Positions 44,367 through 55,402 of a DNA stretch of 64,000 nt are shown here, piece by piece. The stretch lies in NCBI GenBank assembly GCA_012931725.1, contig CM022948.1, forward strand, positions 13,185,399 through 13,249,398, written 5' to 3'. The DNA is from Litsea cubeba (Eukaryota; Streptophyta; Magnoliopsida; Laurales; Lauraceae). The notes under the pieces are model-generated. The model had not been told where the DNA came from. It did no database searches and saw only the letters and a list, made by a program, of their open reading frames with translations. A program made the position numbers and the translations under genes. The first letter of the stretch is position 1. Every line of letters begins with the position of its first letter.

Positions 44367-46331
44367 TTATGCTCTCAAACATGCATTAGTTGCTACTCTT
44401 CGACTCAGTGCATCAGCCATTACATTGGCTTTCCCGGGATGATATTTGATTGGAAAGTCAAAATCCTTCATGTATTCCATCCACCGGGTCTGTCTCATGT
44501 TCAATTCAGGCTGAGTAAACAAATATTGGAGACTTCTATGGTCTGAATGAATTTCAAACTTCTCACCGTACAAGTAATGTCGCCACATCTTCAATGCCAT
44601 GACTACTGCTGCAAGTTCCAAATCATGAGTGGCATACTTTTTCTCATGCTCTTTCAATTGTCTAGAGCCATAAGCCACTACCTTCCCATCCTGCATAAGC
44701 ACACAACCCAATCCAACCTTCGAAGCATCTGTGTAAATGACAAATCTACCATTCTCTGTAGGCAATGTGAGCACTGGAGCGGTAGTCAACCTATTCTTTA
44801 ACTCCTGAAAACTTGCTTCACATTCGTCAGTCCACACGAAAGGCACATCTTTTCGTGTTAATCTGGTCAATGGAGCAGCAATGGATGAAAATCCTCTCAC
44901 AAATCTCCTGTAGTAACCTGCTAAACCCAAGAAACTACGAATCTCTGTAATAGACATGGGTCTCTGCCACTTGACTACTGCCTCAATCTTTCCAGGATCT
45001 ACCGCCAATCCTTCCTTGCTGATGATGTGACCCAAGAAAATAACTTGATCAAGCCAAAATTCACACTTACTTAACTTGGCATAGAGTTGATGATCTCTCA
45101 AAGTCTGCAATGCTGACCTCAAATGCTGCTCGTGATCTTCTCGAGACCGAGAATATACTAACACGTCGTCTATAAAAACAACTATAAACTGGTCAAGAAA
45201 TGGAGCGAATATCTTATTCATCAAGGCCATAAATACTCCTGGAGCATTGGTTAGCCCAAATGGCATTACCAAAAACTCGTAGTGGCCATATCTGGTCCTG
45301 AATGCTGTCTTCTGAATATCCTGATTTCGAACTCTGAGCTGGTGGTATCCTGATCTCAAGTCTATCTTTGAGAAATATTCAGCTCCCTGAAGCTGGTCAA
45401 ACAACTCATCGATCCAGGGGAGAGGGTATTTGTTCTTGATTGTGACCTTATTGAGTTGTCTATAATCAATACACATCCTCATGGAACCATCCTTTTTCTT
45501 CACAAATAGGACCGGTGCACCCCAAGGTGATACACTTGGTCTCACAAATCCTCTGTCCAACAAATCCTGCAATTGAGTTTTCAACTCTCTGAGTTCTGCT
45601 GGAGCCATTCTATATGGAGCTTTAGAAATAGAAGCTGTCCCTGGTACCAATTCGATTGAGAAATCTATCTCTCTGACTGGAGGTAAGCCTGGAATCTCAT
45701 CGGGGAAAACATCCGGAAACTCACAGACCACTGGAATATCCTCCACCCCTTTTGACTGTTTATCCTCCGTGATAAACGCCAAGTATCCTTCACATCCAGA
45801 TTTCAACAATCTTTCTGCTTTCAGTGCCGATATCCGGCATGTCTGAATCGATCTCCTTTGCCCAACGAATTCAACAGTGTCCGAATGCAACGACAACTTG
45901 ATGGTTTTGTTAAAACAGTCCATCACTGCTCTATAGGTCGCTAGCCAATCCATACCAAGTATGACATCGAAATCCTTCATCGTTAAAAGAATCAGGTATG
46001 CAGGTAAAATGAAATCTCCGACTTGAACTCGGGTACTCGAAAAATATTGGTGACAACGGACCTGCGTGCCCACTGGAGTACCCACTACTAAAGCAACATC
46101 TAATCTCACTACAGCGTCATTGATATATCTATTAAAATCATGAGAAACAAATGAATGTGTAGAGCCAAGGTCAAAAATGGCCTTAGCTTCTACCTCTGAG
46201 ATTAGAACAATACCTTCCACCACTTCTGCAGAAGCATCTGCATCCTCATGTGTAACTGCATACACTTTGCCCATCTGATAGGCTTGGTTCTGCTGCCCTT
46301 GGACTGGCCTTGGTGCTCTTGGTTGGCTCAC
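44367..46331 (-). CDS. Chromovirus D protease-RT-RNase H
   Basis: A 654-codon open frame. Protease region near residues 45-150 with FDLGSTHSF, where the usual small residue after the catalytic Asp is Leu. RT has VSPWGAPVLFVKKKDGS, CIDYRQLNK, MPFGLTNAP and FIDDVLVYS; RNase H has IYTDASKVGLG and HSDHRSLQYL and ends with the connection DALSRR. All are canonical for Tekay/Del chromoviruses. gag lies just upstream in another frame (gap 46331-46540 has two frame changes). Confidence 0.9.
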   Translation of the reverse strand: MSQPRAPRPVQGQQNQAYQMGKVYAVTHEDADASAEVVEGIVLISEVEAKAIFDLGSTHSFVSHDFNRYINDAVVRLDVALVVGTPVGTQVRCHQYFSSTRVQVGDFILPAYLILLTMKDFDVILGMDWLATYRAVMDCFNKTIKLSLHSDTVEFVGQRRSIQTCRISALKAERLLKSGCEGYLAFITEDKQSKGVEDIPVVCEFPDVFPDEIPGLPPVREIDFSIELVPGTASISKAPYRMAPAELRELKTQLQDLLDRGFVRPSVSPWGAPVLFVKKKDGSMRMCIDYRQLNKVTIKNKYPLPWIDELFDQLQGAEYFSKIDLRSGYHQLRVRNQDIQKTAFRTRYGHYEFLVMPFGLTNAPGVFMALMNKIFAPFLDQFIVVFIDDVLVYSRSREDHEQHLRSALQTLRDHQLYAKLSKCEFWLDQVIFLGHIISKEGLAVDPGKIEAVVKWQRPMSITEIRSFLGLAGYYRRFVRGFSSIAAPLTRLTRKDVPFVWTDECEASFQELKNRLTTAPVLTLPTENGRFVIYTDASKVGLGCVLMQDGKVVAYGSRQLKEHEKKYATHDLELAAVVMALKMWRHYLYGEKFEIHSDHRSLQYLFTQPELNMRQTRWMEYMKDFDFPIKYHPGKANVMADALSRRVATNACLRA

Positions 46332-46539
46332 TGGTTGCTGCCTCTGTTGCTGGAACTGCCTCTGTTGTCCCTGGATTGGCCTCTGCTTGGCCTCTGTTGC
46401 TGTGGTGCTAGACTCCTATACTGTTGATACTGAGGAGCTGGTGCCCTGTACATATGCTGTTGTGGGGACCGATAAATCTCCTGTGGTCCCTGTGGAGGTG
46501 TTGTCCTCCAAGTCTGCTGCATAGGAGCACGAGAAGCTG

Positions 46540-47622
46540 CTAGCTGGGATTTTGCAACTGATTACCGCCATTGGGACAATCACGAACTTGATGTCCGATT
46601 TGCCCACAATGAAAACATGCCCCAGTCTCCTTGTAGCACTGCTCAGTAGGATGATTCTTCCCACACCGTCCACACAGTTGTCTCTGACCACCTGAGGGTT
46701 GTCCTTGAAACTTCAGTTTCTTCGGGTTGCCTTGGCTAGAAGACTGCCTTGACTGATGCTGCTGAAATTTGGCCTGCTGTTCTGCTGATTTCTTCCTTAG
46801 TGCACCTTCAGCCCAATATGCACTTTTCACAGTCTCCTGAAATGTAGGGCGTTGATTGTCTCCAATCATCATGTAAATATCAGCTGATAAACCATCTAGA
46901 AAACGCCTAATTTTTTCTTCTTCAGGAACTACTACCGTAGGAGCATACTTAGCCAATCTGGTGAACTGTTGCTCATACTGTTGTACTGACATGTCACCTT
47001 GCACCAAGTATTGGAAATCTCTCTTCCACTGGTCCTTGGCATATTTGGGAATAAACTTATCCATGAACTCCTTAGTGAATGTTTCCCATGAATGTTCTTC
47101 AGCCATTGCATCTGCTTGCACTACCATCTTCACAGAATTCCACCATTGAAGAGCTATCCCTCTAAACATGTAGGCTGCCAATTTAACTCGCTGCTTTTGA
47201 GTACAGCGGAAAACTGCAAAGATCTGCTCTAACTGCTTTATAAAGTCATCTGCTGCCATTGGATCTTCTGACCCGTGAAATTCAGGAGGAACCCTCTTCC
47301 TAAATTTCTCGTAGATGTCATTAGAATCCACTTCCCGAGGAGGCATGACCACTTGTACTGGCTGAGCTGCTCTGTCAGTCAATGCTATGATCTGAGCCTG
47401 GAATGCTGCTCCATCATGATCTGCTTGTGCCCTCTCAGCAGCCCTATCTTCTCTTTCTTGTTGCTTCTCTGCAGCTCGTTCAGCCTCAGCTGCTTTTTGC
47501 TGCCCATTTTGCGTTGCCTGTGATTGCATAAAAGCCTGCAAAAGATGATTGAAACGTTCATCTGGATTGTTCGATCCATTCCCAGGTTCCTTGTCCTGAG
47601 ATCTTGTATTGCGCTGTGCCAT
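46540..47622 (-). CDS. Chromovirus D gag
   Basis: Start ATG 47622, 160 bases inside the PBS. 360 codons: an acidic, Gln-rich N-terminus, retrotransposon gag domain (FHGSEDPMAADDFIKQLEQIF ... WETFTKEFMDKFIPKYAKDQ), then two CCHC knuckles, CGRCGKNHPTEQC and CFHCGQIGHQVRDC. It ends soon after the second knuckle, where intact relatives continue into pol; 46328-46522 in a third frame is the lost linker. Confidence 0.88.
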   Translation of the reverse strand: MAQRNTRSQDKEPGNGSNNPDERFNHLLQAFMQSQATQNGQQKAAEAERAAEKQQEREDRAAERAQADHDGAAFQAQIIALTDRAAQPVQVVMPPREVDSNDIYEKFRKRVPPEFHGSEDPMAADDFIKQLEQIFAVFRCTQKQRVKLAAYMFRGIALQWWNSVKMVVQADAMAEEHSWETFTKEFMDKFIPKYAKDQWKRDFQYLVQGDMSVQQYEQQFTRLAKYAPTVVVPEEEKIRRFLDGLSADIYMMIGDNQRPTFQETVKSAYWAEGALRKKSAEQQAKFQQHQSRQSSSQGNPKKLKFQGQPSGGQRQLCGRCGKNHPTEQCYKETGACFHCGQIGHQVRDCPNGGNQLQNPS

Positions 47623-47783
47623 GACCTGTAATAAAATAATAATGGTTTAGTTCCTCAGAAACAAGCTAACAAACAATTCTATAAGCTTAAAAGTTAACAC
47701 TTTAAAGCCTATCTAACGAAAATCGCAATCCTCACCACGTCCTATTGTTTCTATCCATTTTTAATATCCGAAGATCGTGCTGG

Positions 47784-47795
47784 GCTCTGATACCA
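47784..47795 (-). other. Chromovirus D primer-binding site (initiator-Met tRNA)
   Basis: Reverse complement TGGTATCAGAGC, the standard plant iMet primer site, two bases inside the 5' LTR. Confidence 0.93.
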
Positions 47796-47797
47796 AC

Positions 47798-50668
47798 TGT
47801 CACGTCCCCAAAATAAGAATTGGGGAAAACGTGAAAAATAAAATTTTAAATTCAAATTCCTGTGTTTAATACAACACAAGCTTCCAAAAGTGGACCCACA
47901 TAAAATTTCAACATGTGGTGAGTCAAAAATAAAATTTCAACAAATGCAACGGAAGCTTTATTCAATTGGTATTCAAAGTTTTTATAATAAAACCAATCAC
48001 AAAAATCAAATAAACATCAATAGTTAAAGTTGCAGAATGAATAAAGCAATTACTAAGAAAAGGTTTATCATTGAGGCAAGTTCATCTAAGGAATTACTAC
48101 GATGACGTTCTCTCTAAAGCAGGTTCAGACGGCACCGAAACCGTCTCCGGCGTCCCACTCAGGTTCGTCAGTTGGCTCAAACGTTTGAAACGTTTGATCC
48201 TCCTCCGTTTCCTCGGTAAAGTAGGGCTCGGTACCTATGCACCAAATATTACAAAGTAAATAGCAAGAACATAATCATAATTCAAATTAAATATGATGAC
48301 GAGAAGAATATAGACAAGTGTGATCATATAGAAATAAAAGTGCAGATATACGCAAATGAACGTATGACATAAATCCAAATAAAACAAATTGAGCAATAAG
48401 ATTCACACGGAGACAAGTGTCCCCGTTGTGGGTGGTCAACCCTACATAATCGGGGAAAGCCCGTCCATAACGTCGGTGGTCATAAACCGATCAATAAACA
48501 AATATCAGGATAACCTGTTAACAATCATAGCGGATTATAAGTGATCCGGACACATCGGTGATCAACCGTCCATATACGATCTGCAGTCGTTCATAAATGA
48601 CCCACATAAAGGAAAACATATATACATAATAAACTCGAATAATAATGCTCCGACACAAGAGTTCTAAGTCAAAATAAAGTGCTGGCCATTCCACATTCAT
48701 ATCATAATACAGAATTTGTCAAGCCACTTTATAGTCCATAACACAATAGGGTGTGCATCTAAAGGAATAGATATCCTAAATCAACATATATAAGCATGCG
48801 AAGGTCAAGAATAATCACAAACCAATCCTAAGGTTAAACATAAGGTCTCGTACCCAACAACCACTGGAATCTCTAATAGATAAAAGATCAACGCATCCAT
48901 TCTAAATTAACGGTGCATAAATCCAATTAAGGATTTTTCAATAGAGATGGGTTGAACTTAAATCCACTAGGATTTTCTCGAGGTTATATGAAGCACTAAA
49001 CCTCATGTTAGTAAGATACCGTGTGCCCATACGGTATTTACTCGGTCCAATGATCCAATTAATAAGGTATAAAAATATAATATTAACCCATGAAAACCAA
49101 AGATACCATTCAAAGTTTATTTGCAAATATTAATGATAAATACATATCTTAGTTTATAATATTTAGAAAACCCAAAGATTCCACCCCAACACATTTTCAC
49201 ATTCTTAATAAGCCAAAAAAGGTTCCAATTGAATTCATTAAAGCTACAATGGGTTTTTCTTTAATTCTTAAATCTAAAGGGGCCATATGATAAAACAAAA
49301 GGCATGCCATGTGATGTCACTATCTAATCTCTCTCATCATTCTCTCTCACATAAAGCATGATGTCATTATATAATCTCTCTCATCATTCTCTCTCACATA
49401 AGGCATTTCCAGGACAAGCAACCCCCACGTCAGTACCCTCCTCTCTTTCTCACATAACACACGCCATCACCATTTTTCTTCCAAACACAGATTCTTCCGT
49501 CATATGAAACTCGGCATCAACAGTAACTGGGCCACTGGAAATTATACCCACTGATCAAGAGCCTACGATCAGCCCTGATCAATATGGTCGCCCAAGGCCC
49601 CTCTTCAAGATGTAGGGACCTGATCTGAAATCAATGGCTCACATGGGCCCCATGTCCCAAAAAACAAAAATAACCCAAACCCATTTTAATACCATCAGGC
49701 CTCTCTTTGGTTGCTGGATGGTGGACCAAACAGGGCCCACCTCAATGGGTCCGCCATCCCTATGGTCGCCCATGGGTCCACTATAAGATCTACGGTCTGG
49801 ATCAATCATCAGTGGGGTCCACCTGGCCGCACAACCAACATACAGTAACAAGACCTCACGGTTTGAAAACCTGTGACAGGTCTGATCAACAGTGATGCTA
49901 AAAATAAGAAAATCAATGTATTAAATCCAATCTCAGATTTCTATCATTAAAACATTAAACAAAAGGCATCGAAAGGCTTCTGCATGCATCATCACACGAA
50001 TAAGGAAAAACAAAATTATTAAATTTATAAATTATGTTTAGGTACTTGCCTTTTACCCGGGGTTGAAGAAAACACAACAGATCTAACCAATACCCGACCC
50101 GAGATTACCGATGCGCTGGATCACAATCATATCGCCAATCTAACATAAGAGATGGGAAAGAAATGCCCAGATGAGCAGATCTATGGTACTCCTATCTAAA
50201 TCTACCATTGGAAAGAAAAAGGAGATAACCCAAGAGTATAGATCTAATCCTAATGATTTGAGGAGAGGGTTACCTGAGATATGAAGGTCGAACCAAGAAT
50301 GTTGGTATCTTCAGATCTTGATTCCGATGGTTGGATCCTAAAGTTGCAGAGGCTTGGGAAGTTGAAAATAGGAAGAAGACGAAGAATGATCGGGAGACGT
50401 TGCAGAGATAAGTGGGGAAGGAATAAGTCGAGCGTTCGAAATAAAAGGGATTAGGTTAAGAGAGTATTGAGCTTAAGTCATTGGGTCGGGTCAAACTGCG
50501 GGTCAAGTCATCTACCCACTAATCCAACTCATCAATCCACACCTCTAATCTATCGTGTGCCCCACTTAATCCTACCCACTTAAATAACTAAAATACATTT
50601 AATTAAAATAATAGTAATATTCTAATAAAAATATACTTAAAAATTATAAATGGGACCCGGATCTTACA
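47798..50668 (-). repeat. Chromovirus D 5' LTR
   Basis: 2,871 bp; plus-strand reading starts TGTCACGTCC and ends CTTACA, so the element's LTR is TGTAAG...GTGACA. Shows the uninterrupted LINE target site near 49304-49318. Confidence 0.93.
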
Positions 50669-50673
50669 CCAGC
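50669..50673 (-). repeat. Chromovirus D target site duplication, right
   Basis: CCAGC, pairing with 33671-33675. Confidence 0.9.
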
Positions 50674-51020
50674 CCCCCCAGGATGGCCCATGAACATGAA
50701 ATCGTTTGGATAGTAAGGTTTCAGTTATCCAATGATGTGTTGTTTCTTTCAACCACCAAGGAGATCATTATCAATTCATGATTCTGTACTTACCCACTGT
50801 ACTGTGCGCCATGTCTTGGTAGGTTGCAAGGTCCACTACCTAGTTCACACCAGATCTTGACATGATTCTCATCATTCTCCACGACTGATCCCTTTACCTT
50901 GCGTCATCCCCTGGGATTTGGGTAATTTGTGACATGTTTCTCGTGTGTCCCATCTACCGGCGAATATCATTATAAACCAGGTGATATTTGAGTGCATTCT
51001 AACCAATGGATGATGGGCTC
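50674..51020. other. Host spacer between elements D and C
   Basis: Before the insertion of D this joined 33675. No exon, open frame or repeat was recognised. The last five bases (GGCTC, 51016-51020) should be the left target duplication of element C. Confidence 0.5.
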
Positions 51021-51864
51021 TGTGTGGGGAGATTTCCAGAACCACAGGATTACGCTAATCACAGCCATCAGATGAGGCTAAGCACTCTCACGTGCTATCC
51101 GCGTGCCATCCACGTGGCACCAAGCTCACCCCGGCTACCAGGACAGGAGGTCCGGCCGAAGTCAGGCATTTCCAGGCCACTAGCGCCGAACTGAGTCACC
51201 CCGGGTGCCATTTCGGCAGAAAGCTCCACCCCGGCCGAAGAAGCCGGGATGGAAGCCGAAGCCAGAAAGAGCCTCCACTTGCGCCCCTCATCCCCCACGT
51301 CATCAGGCACGTGGAGAGATAGGGGCACGAGCTAGTGGGACAGACGCGACATCCAGCGGCTGAGGCCACATCAGGGCAAGGCCCGAGGGCAGATCCCACG
51401 ATCCCCTACCGCCAAAGGCGTCCAACACGATCTGGCCCAACAAGACGCACATTAAATGCGACGTGGGCTGATCCGACGCGCATTTAATGCAGAGTGGGCT
51501 GGATTGGACCGCATTAATTACAACGTGGGCTGATCATGACTTCCCAGTCGAATCATGAGACCCATGCCAAGATATCGTCCAAGATATCTTCCAAATCGTC
51601 TATAAAAGGATTGCATTTCCACATGCAAGGTACGCACAATCTTATACACAGAGCTGTTACTCTGCCTCTCTTCTTCCTCTCCTTCCATTGTTCCAGTTCA
51701 TTCATTGACTTTGGCATCGGAGAGCCTTGCGCCGCCCAGGCCAGGGTCCTCTGACCGTGTGTTCTTCCCTTTCAGGCTTTCGGACGGCACCCAGTCATCA
51801 TCATCATCGGATAAGTCCTCTAAGGCTCCCCAGTTATTGTGGGTCATTATTTTCTGCACCTACA
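51021..51864 (+). repeat. Element C 5' LTR
   Basis: 844 bp, TG...CA. TATAAAAG at 51601-51608; G-boxes in U3 as in B. Contains three GCATTAAATGC/GTGGGCTG phrases near 51450-51530, where B has two. Confidence 0.95.
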
Positions 51865-51866
51865 AT

Positions 51867-51882
51867 TGGCGCCGTCTGTGGG
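51867..51882 (+). other. Element C primer-binding site
   Basis: TGGCGCCGTCTGTGGG, two bases after the LTR, as in A and B. Confidence 0.75.
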
Positions 51883-51943
51883 AAAGTAATATCCCAACCT
51901 TCCCAACCTTCCCAACCTTCTTAACCTCAATTTCTTAGAAGCC

Positions 51944-54900
51944 ATGCCTCCGAAAGCTAGGAAGGGCGTAGAGTCCTCAAGAGCAGCGCTCGAGCTGCCA
52001 CCACCGTCAACGGACGTCCCTCCTCAAGGGCGCTCCCGCACGGTGCATGGCACGTCTGCAGGCGAGGGCCGCTTAGGCTCTCAGCTCTTTGTCGAGTTCC
52101 CACTCCAAGAGGGACTCGAGGCCTCGATCTCAACAGAAGAAGTCATGCCACCCAGACGCGATGAGCGTCGGCATGAGCGTCCTCGGAAGGACAAAGCCGT
52201 GGCCGTAGGAGAGACGCGCCACGTTCAACCCCCTGCCACTGGAGGGGTTCTCGAAGCCCAAAATGCTCTCCTCCAGAGGCAAGAGCAGCTGATTCGCGAG
52301 CTCCAGCAGCAGCTGAGGGCAGCACAAACTGCCTCCTTGAGGCAGGTCTCCGAGCCTCAAGGGAAGAAGAGGGACGCCCCCAGCAGGGCAGCCCAGCCTC
52401 CCCGCGAGGACCTCAGAAATCATCTGGACCATAAACGGAGCCAGATTCATGACGAAGGCTCGAGCAACAGCCGAAGTCATCATAGCCGCGATGGCCGAGC
52501 TCATAGCCATCGCAGCCCGAACCACTCCAAGCGAAAGCCCAGAGCTCAGACCCCAGAGAAGGACGATGAGCAGGAGCGATTTGACAAACGCGTCAGATTG
52601 GCTCTCCAGCACAACCTGGACGTGCGGGACCAAAAGCAGATCTGTGGCCACACTGATCTGGGGGGCTCACCCTTCACAAAAGAAATCGAGCGCAACCCCT
52701 TGCCCAGAAAGTTTTCCGTCCCGCGGTTCGTCCCCTATGACGGACTGTCCGACCCATCCGCTCACCTCCGACACTTCTCCCAGAAGATGTCCATCTGGGG
52801 GAATGAGGGTCACCTGAACTGCAAAATCTTTTCCTCCAGTTTGGGTGACCTCCCCCTGAAGTGGTTCTGTTCTCTCCCAGAGAAGTCCATTTCGAGTTGG
52901 AAGGAGCTCCAGCTCTCCTTCCGGAAGAAGTTCCAAGCCTACAGCGCCGTCCCCAAGAAGGAAGGGGACCTCCTCGCCCTGAGAATGAAGCAGGGTGAGA
53001 CCCTCGCCAAGTTCGCCCAGCGATTCTGGGCGGTCTACAGCCAGATCGAGGGCACCAGGGAGGAGATAGCAATCTACGCCTTCCAGCATGCCCTGATCCC
53101 CGGCAACGACTTGCGAAAAGACTTGGCCGGGAACCCCCCAGAATCCATGCCAGAGTTGATGTCCCGGGTAAAGCGCTTCATCGCCCAGGAGGAAGACGAG
53201 ATCCGAGCCCGGGATCAAGACGGGCATCCGGAGCCCGAGCAGAAGAGTAGCCAGCCTCGGCAGAGAGGCGGGAGGCCCTCCCAGAAGCAGGAGCCCAAGC
53301 AGGCCTGGGTCTCCAGTTCGGCGAAGCCTGCGTCGTCCAGGTCCGGGGGCACTTGGAAGCTCAGACCTCCCTCCAGCGCCAGTCAGAGCGTCAGCGTCGT
53401 CTTCAAGGAGCCGATCTACCGCATCCTGACCAAGATCAGGTCCAAGCCGTTCTTCAAGTACCCTCCGCCCTTGAAGAATGAGCCCACCTCCGGCGGCCGA
53501 AGCCAGCTCTACTGCTCCTTCCATAGGGGTAACGGGCACAAGACCGAGGACAGCAAGACTTTGCAGTGGTACCTGGAGAAGCTGGCCGAAGAAGGCCACA
53601 TTCCAGAATTCGTCAAGGCAGGTGATGCCGGCGGCAGCGAGGGCCGGATTCACCAGAGCGCAGCCCAGGCTCCAGACAGCGAGGATTCAGAGAAGATCAT
53701 TAACGTGATCCATCTGGCGTCCTCAGTTCCCGCTTCCTCGTCCCGGGACAGCTCCCTGGCCCGTGCCGAAGCCAGGCGGGCCTCGCACGGAAAAGAAGTA
53801 ATGAAAGCCGAGCTCGCCCCGGCATCCAAGAAAGCCCGCCGCGACCGACCCGCCATCTCGTTCTCGGACAGAGACCTAGAGGGAATCCAGCTCCCTCACA
53901 ACGACCCCCTGCTCCTCGCCATGAAGCTGAGAGACTTCACAGTGAAGAGGATCCTCGTCGACTCCGGCAGCTCCTCCGAGGTCCTCTACTACGACTGCTT
54001 CAAGAAGATGAAGCTCTCCGAAGCAGACCTCACGGAGGTCCGAGCACCCCTGCTAGGGTTGTCCGCCACGCCAGTCTACCCCAAGGGCAGGATCACCCTG
54101 GAGACCCGAGTTGGCGGAGCCTCCGTGTCGGCCGATTTTCTAGTCGTGGACGCCCCTTCTCCCTACAACGTTATTCTGGGCAGAACGTGGCTCCACAAGT
54201 TAGAAGCAGTTCCTTCTTCCCTCCATCAAAAGCTGAAGTTCGTCCTTGAGAACAAGGAGGGCAAGATGGAAGTAGTCACAGTGGAGGGGGATCAGCAGCA
54301 AGCCAGGCAGTGCATGCTGGCCGCAGTCCCGGCAGTGAAGGAGCCAGAGCGCGTCAACCTCGCCGAGTTCGAGAAAGGCCTCGATGAAATCGGCCGAGAT
54401 CCCCAGAAGAAGAGTATCGAGGACCTGGCCGAGGTCAGGCTGAACCCGGCAGATCCGGACAGGTTCTTCCTGATTGGCACCCAGCTGCCAGACGAGGAGA
54501 GGGCCGAACTCTCTCGGTTCCTGATGCAGAACGTCGATGTCTTCGCTTGGAGCCCAAGCGAAATGCCTGGAGTCGACCCCGAGGTCATGTGCCACAAGCT
54601 GAACATGGACCCCGACCACAAGCCGGTAGTGCAGAGGGCCCGCAGGACAGGGCTGCAGCAGACAGATGCGGTCGTCGAGGAGATCGACAACCTGCTAAAG
54701 GCAGGAGCCATCCGGGAAGTCCAGTACCCGGTATGGCTGGCCAACACGGTGGTGGTCAAGAAGAAAACTGGAAGGTGGAGGGTGTGCGTGGACTTCACAG
54801 ACCTGAACAGGGCCTGCCCTAAAGATAGTTTCCCCCTTCCAAAGATTGACCAACTGATCGACGCCACCGCTGGTCACGACCGAATGAGCTTCCTCGACGC

Positions 54901-55402
54901 CTACAGAGGCTACCACCAGATCCCGCTCTACGAGCCTGACGAGGAAAAAACATCATTCATAACCCCCCGCGGCACTTACTGCTACAAGGTGATGCCCTTC
55001 GGGCTAAAGAACGCGGGGGCAACCTATCAGCGCCTCGTCACAAAAATGTTCCATGCTCAGCTCGGCCGGACGGTGGAGGTCTACATCGACGACATGGTCG
55101 TCAAATCGGTGCACTCCGGCGATCATCTGGCGGATCTCGGCCAAATCTTCAACATCCTTCGCGCATACAAGCTTAAGCTAAACGCTTCCAAGTGCGCCTT
55201 CGGCGTAGCCTCTGGCAAGTTCCTCGGCAGCTTGGTAACGCGGAGAGGGATAGAGGCTAATCCGGACCAGATCACCGCGATCCAGGGCATTCAGAGCCCT
55301 CTACCACGAAGGAAGTTCAGAAGCTCACAGGAATGGCTGCAGCACTCAACCGCTTCATCAGCCGGTCATCAGATAAGTGCAGGCCTTTCTTTCAGCTTTT
55401 AA
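51944..55402 (+). CDS. Element C gag-protease-RT polyprotein (frame lost after RT)
   Basis: Unlike B, gag is continuous from ATG 51944: charged N-terminus with a Gln-rich coiled coil (QEQLIRELQQQLR), gag domain, zinc knuckle, protease VDSGSS and RT with YIDD. The last Cys of the knuckle is Ser here (codon 53552-53554). One C fewer than in B at 55297-55299 shifts the frame after the RT thumb region; the true RNase H continues in the next entry. Confidence 0.9.
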   Translation: MPPKARKGVESSRAALELPPPSTDVPPQGRSRTVHGTSAGEGRLGSQLFVEFPLQEGLEASISTEEVMPPRRDERRHERPRKDKAVAVGETRHVQPPATGGVLEAQNALLQRQEQLIRELQQQLRAAQTASLRQVSEPQGKKRDAPSRAAQPPREDLRNHLDHKRSQIHDEGSSNSRSHHSRDGRAHSHRSPNHSKRKPRAQTPEKDDEQERFDKRVRLALQHNLDVRDQKQICGHTDLGGSPFTKEIERNPLPRKFSVPRFVPYDGLSDPSAHLRHFSQKMSIWGNEGHLNCKIFSSSLGDLPLKWFCSLPEKSISSWKELQLSFRKKFQAYSAVPKKEGDLLALRMKQGETLAKFAQRFWAVYSQIEGTREEIAIYAFQHALIPGNDLRKDLAGNPPESMPELMSRVKRFIAQEEDEIRARDQDGHPEPEQKSSQPRQRGGRPSQKQEPKQAWVSSSAKPASSRSGGTWKLRPPSSASQSVSVVFKEPIYRILTKIRSKPFFKYPPPLKNEPTSGGRSQLYCSFHRGNGHKTEDSKTLQWYLEKLAEEGHIPEFVKAGDAGGSEGRIHQSAAQAPDSEDSEKIINVIHLASSVPASSSRDSSLARAEARRASHGKEVMKAELAPASKKARRDRPAISFSDRDLEGIQLPHNDPLLLAMKLRDFTVKRILVDSGSSSEVLYYDCFKKMKLSEADLTEVRAPLLGLSATPVYPKGRITLETRVGGASVSADFLVVDAPSPYNVILGRTWLHKLEAVPSSLHQKLKFVLENKEGKMEVVTVEGDQQQARQCMLAAVPAVKEPERVNLAEFEKGLDEIGRDPQKKSIEDLAEVRLNPADPDRFFLIGTQLPDEERAELSRFLMQNVDVFAWSPSEMPGVDPEVMCHKLNMDPDHKPVVQRARRTGLQQTDAVVEEIDNLLKAGAIREVQYPVWLANTVVVKKKTGRWRVCVDFTDLNRACPKDSFPLPKIDQLIDATAGHDRMSFLDAYRGYHQIPLYEPDEEKTSFITPRGTYCYKVMPFGLKNAGATYQRLVTKMFHAQLGRTVEVYIDDMVVKSVHSGDHLADLGQIFNILRAYKLKLNASKCAFGVASGKFLGSLVTRRGIEANPDQITAIQGIQSPLPRRKFRSSQEWLQHSTASSAGHQISAGLSFSF

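Larger units (their letters stand above)
33676..50668 (-). mobile_element. Chromovirus D (Tekay/Del-type Ty3/Gypsy), interrupted by a LINE
   Basis: The element reads right to left: 5' LTR 47798-50668, PBS, gag, protease-RT-RNase H, integrase with C-terminal chromodomain, polypurine tract, 3' LTR 33676-42802. It is bounded by CCAGC duplications. A 6.25-kb LINE sits in the 3' LTR. Without the LINE the element is about 10.7 kb, with LTRs of ~2.86-2.87 kb, matching the long LTRs of Del/Tekay elements. The coding region has several frameshifts, and the LTRs differ by about five substitutions in their first 110 bases, so it is older than B and C. Confidence 0.93.
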
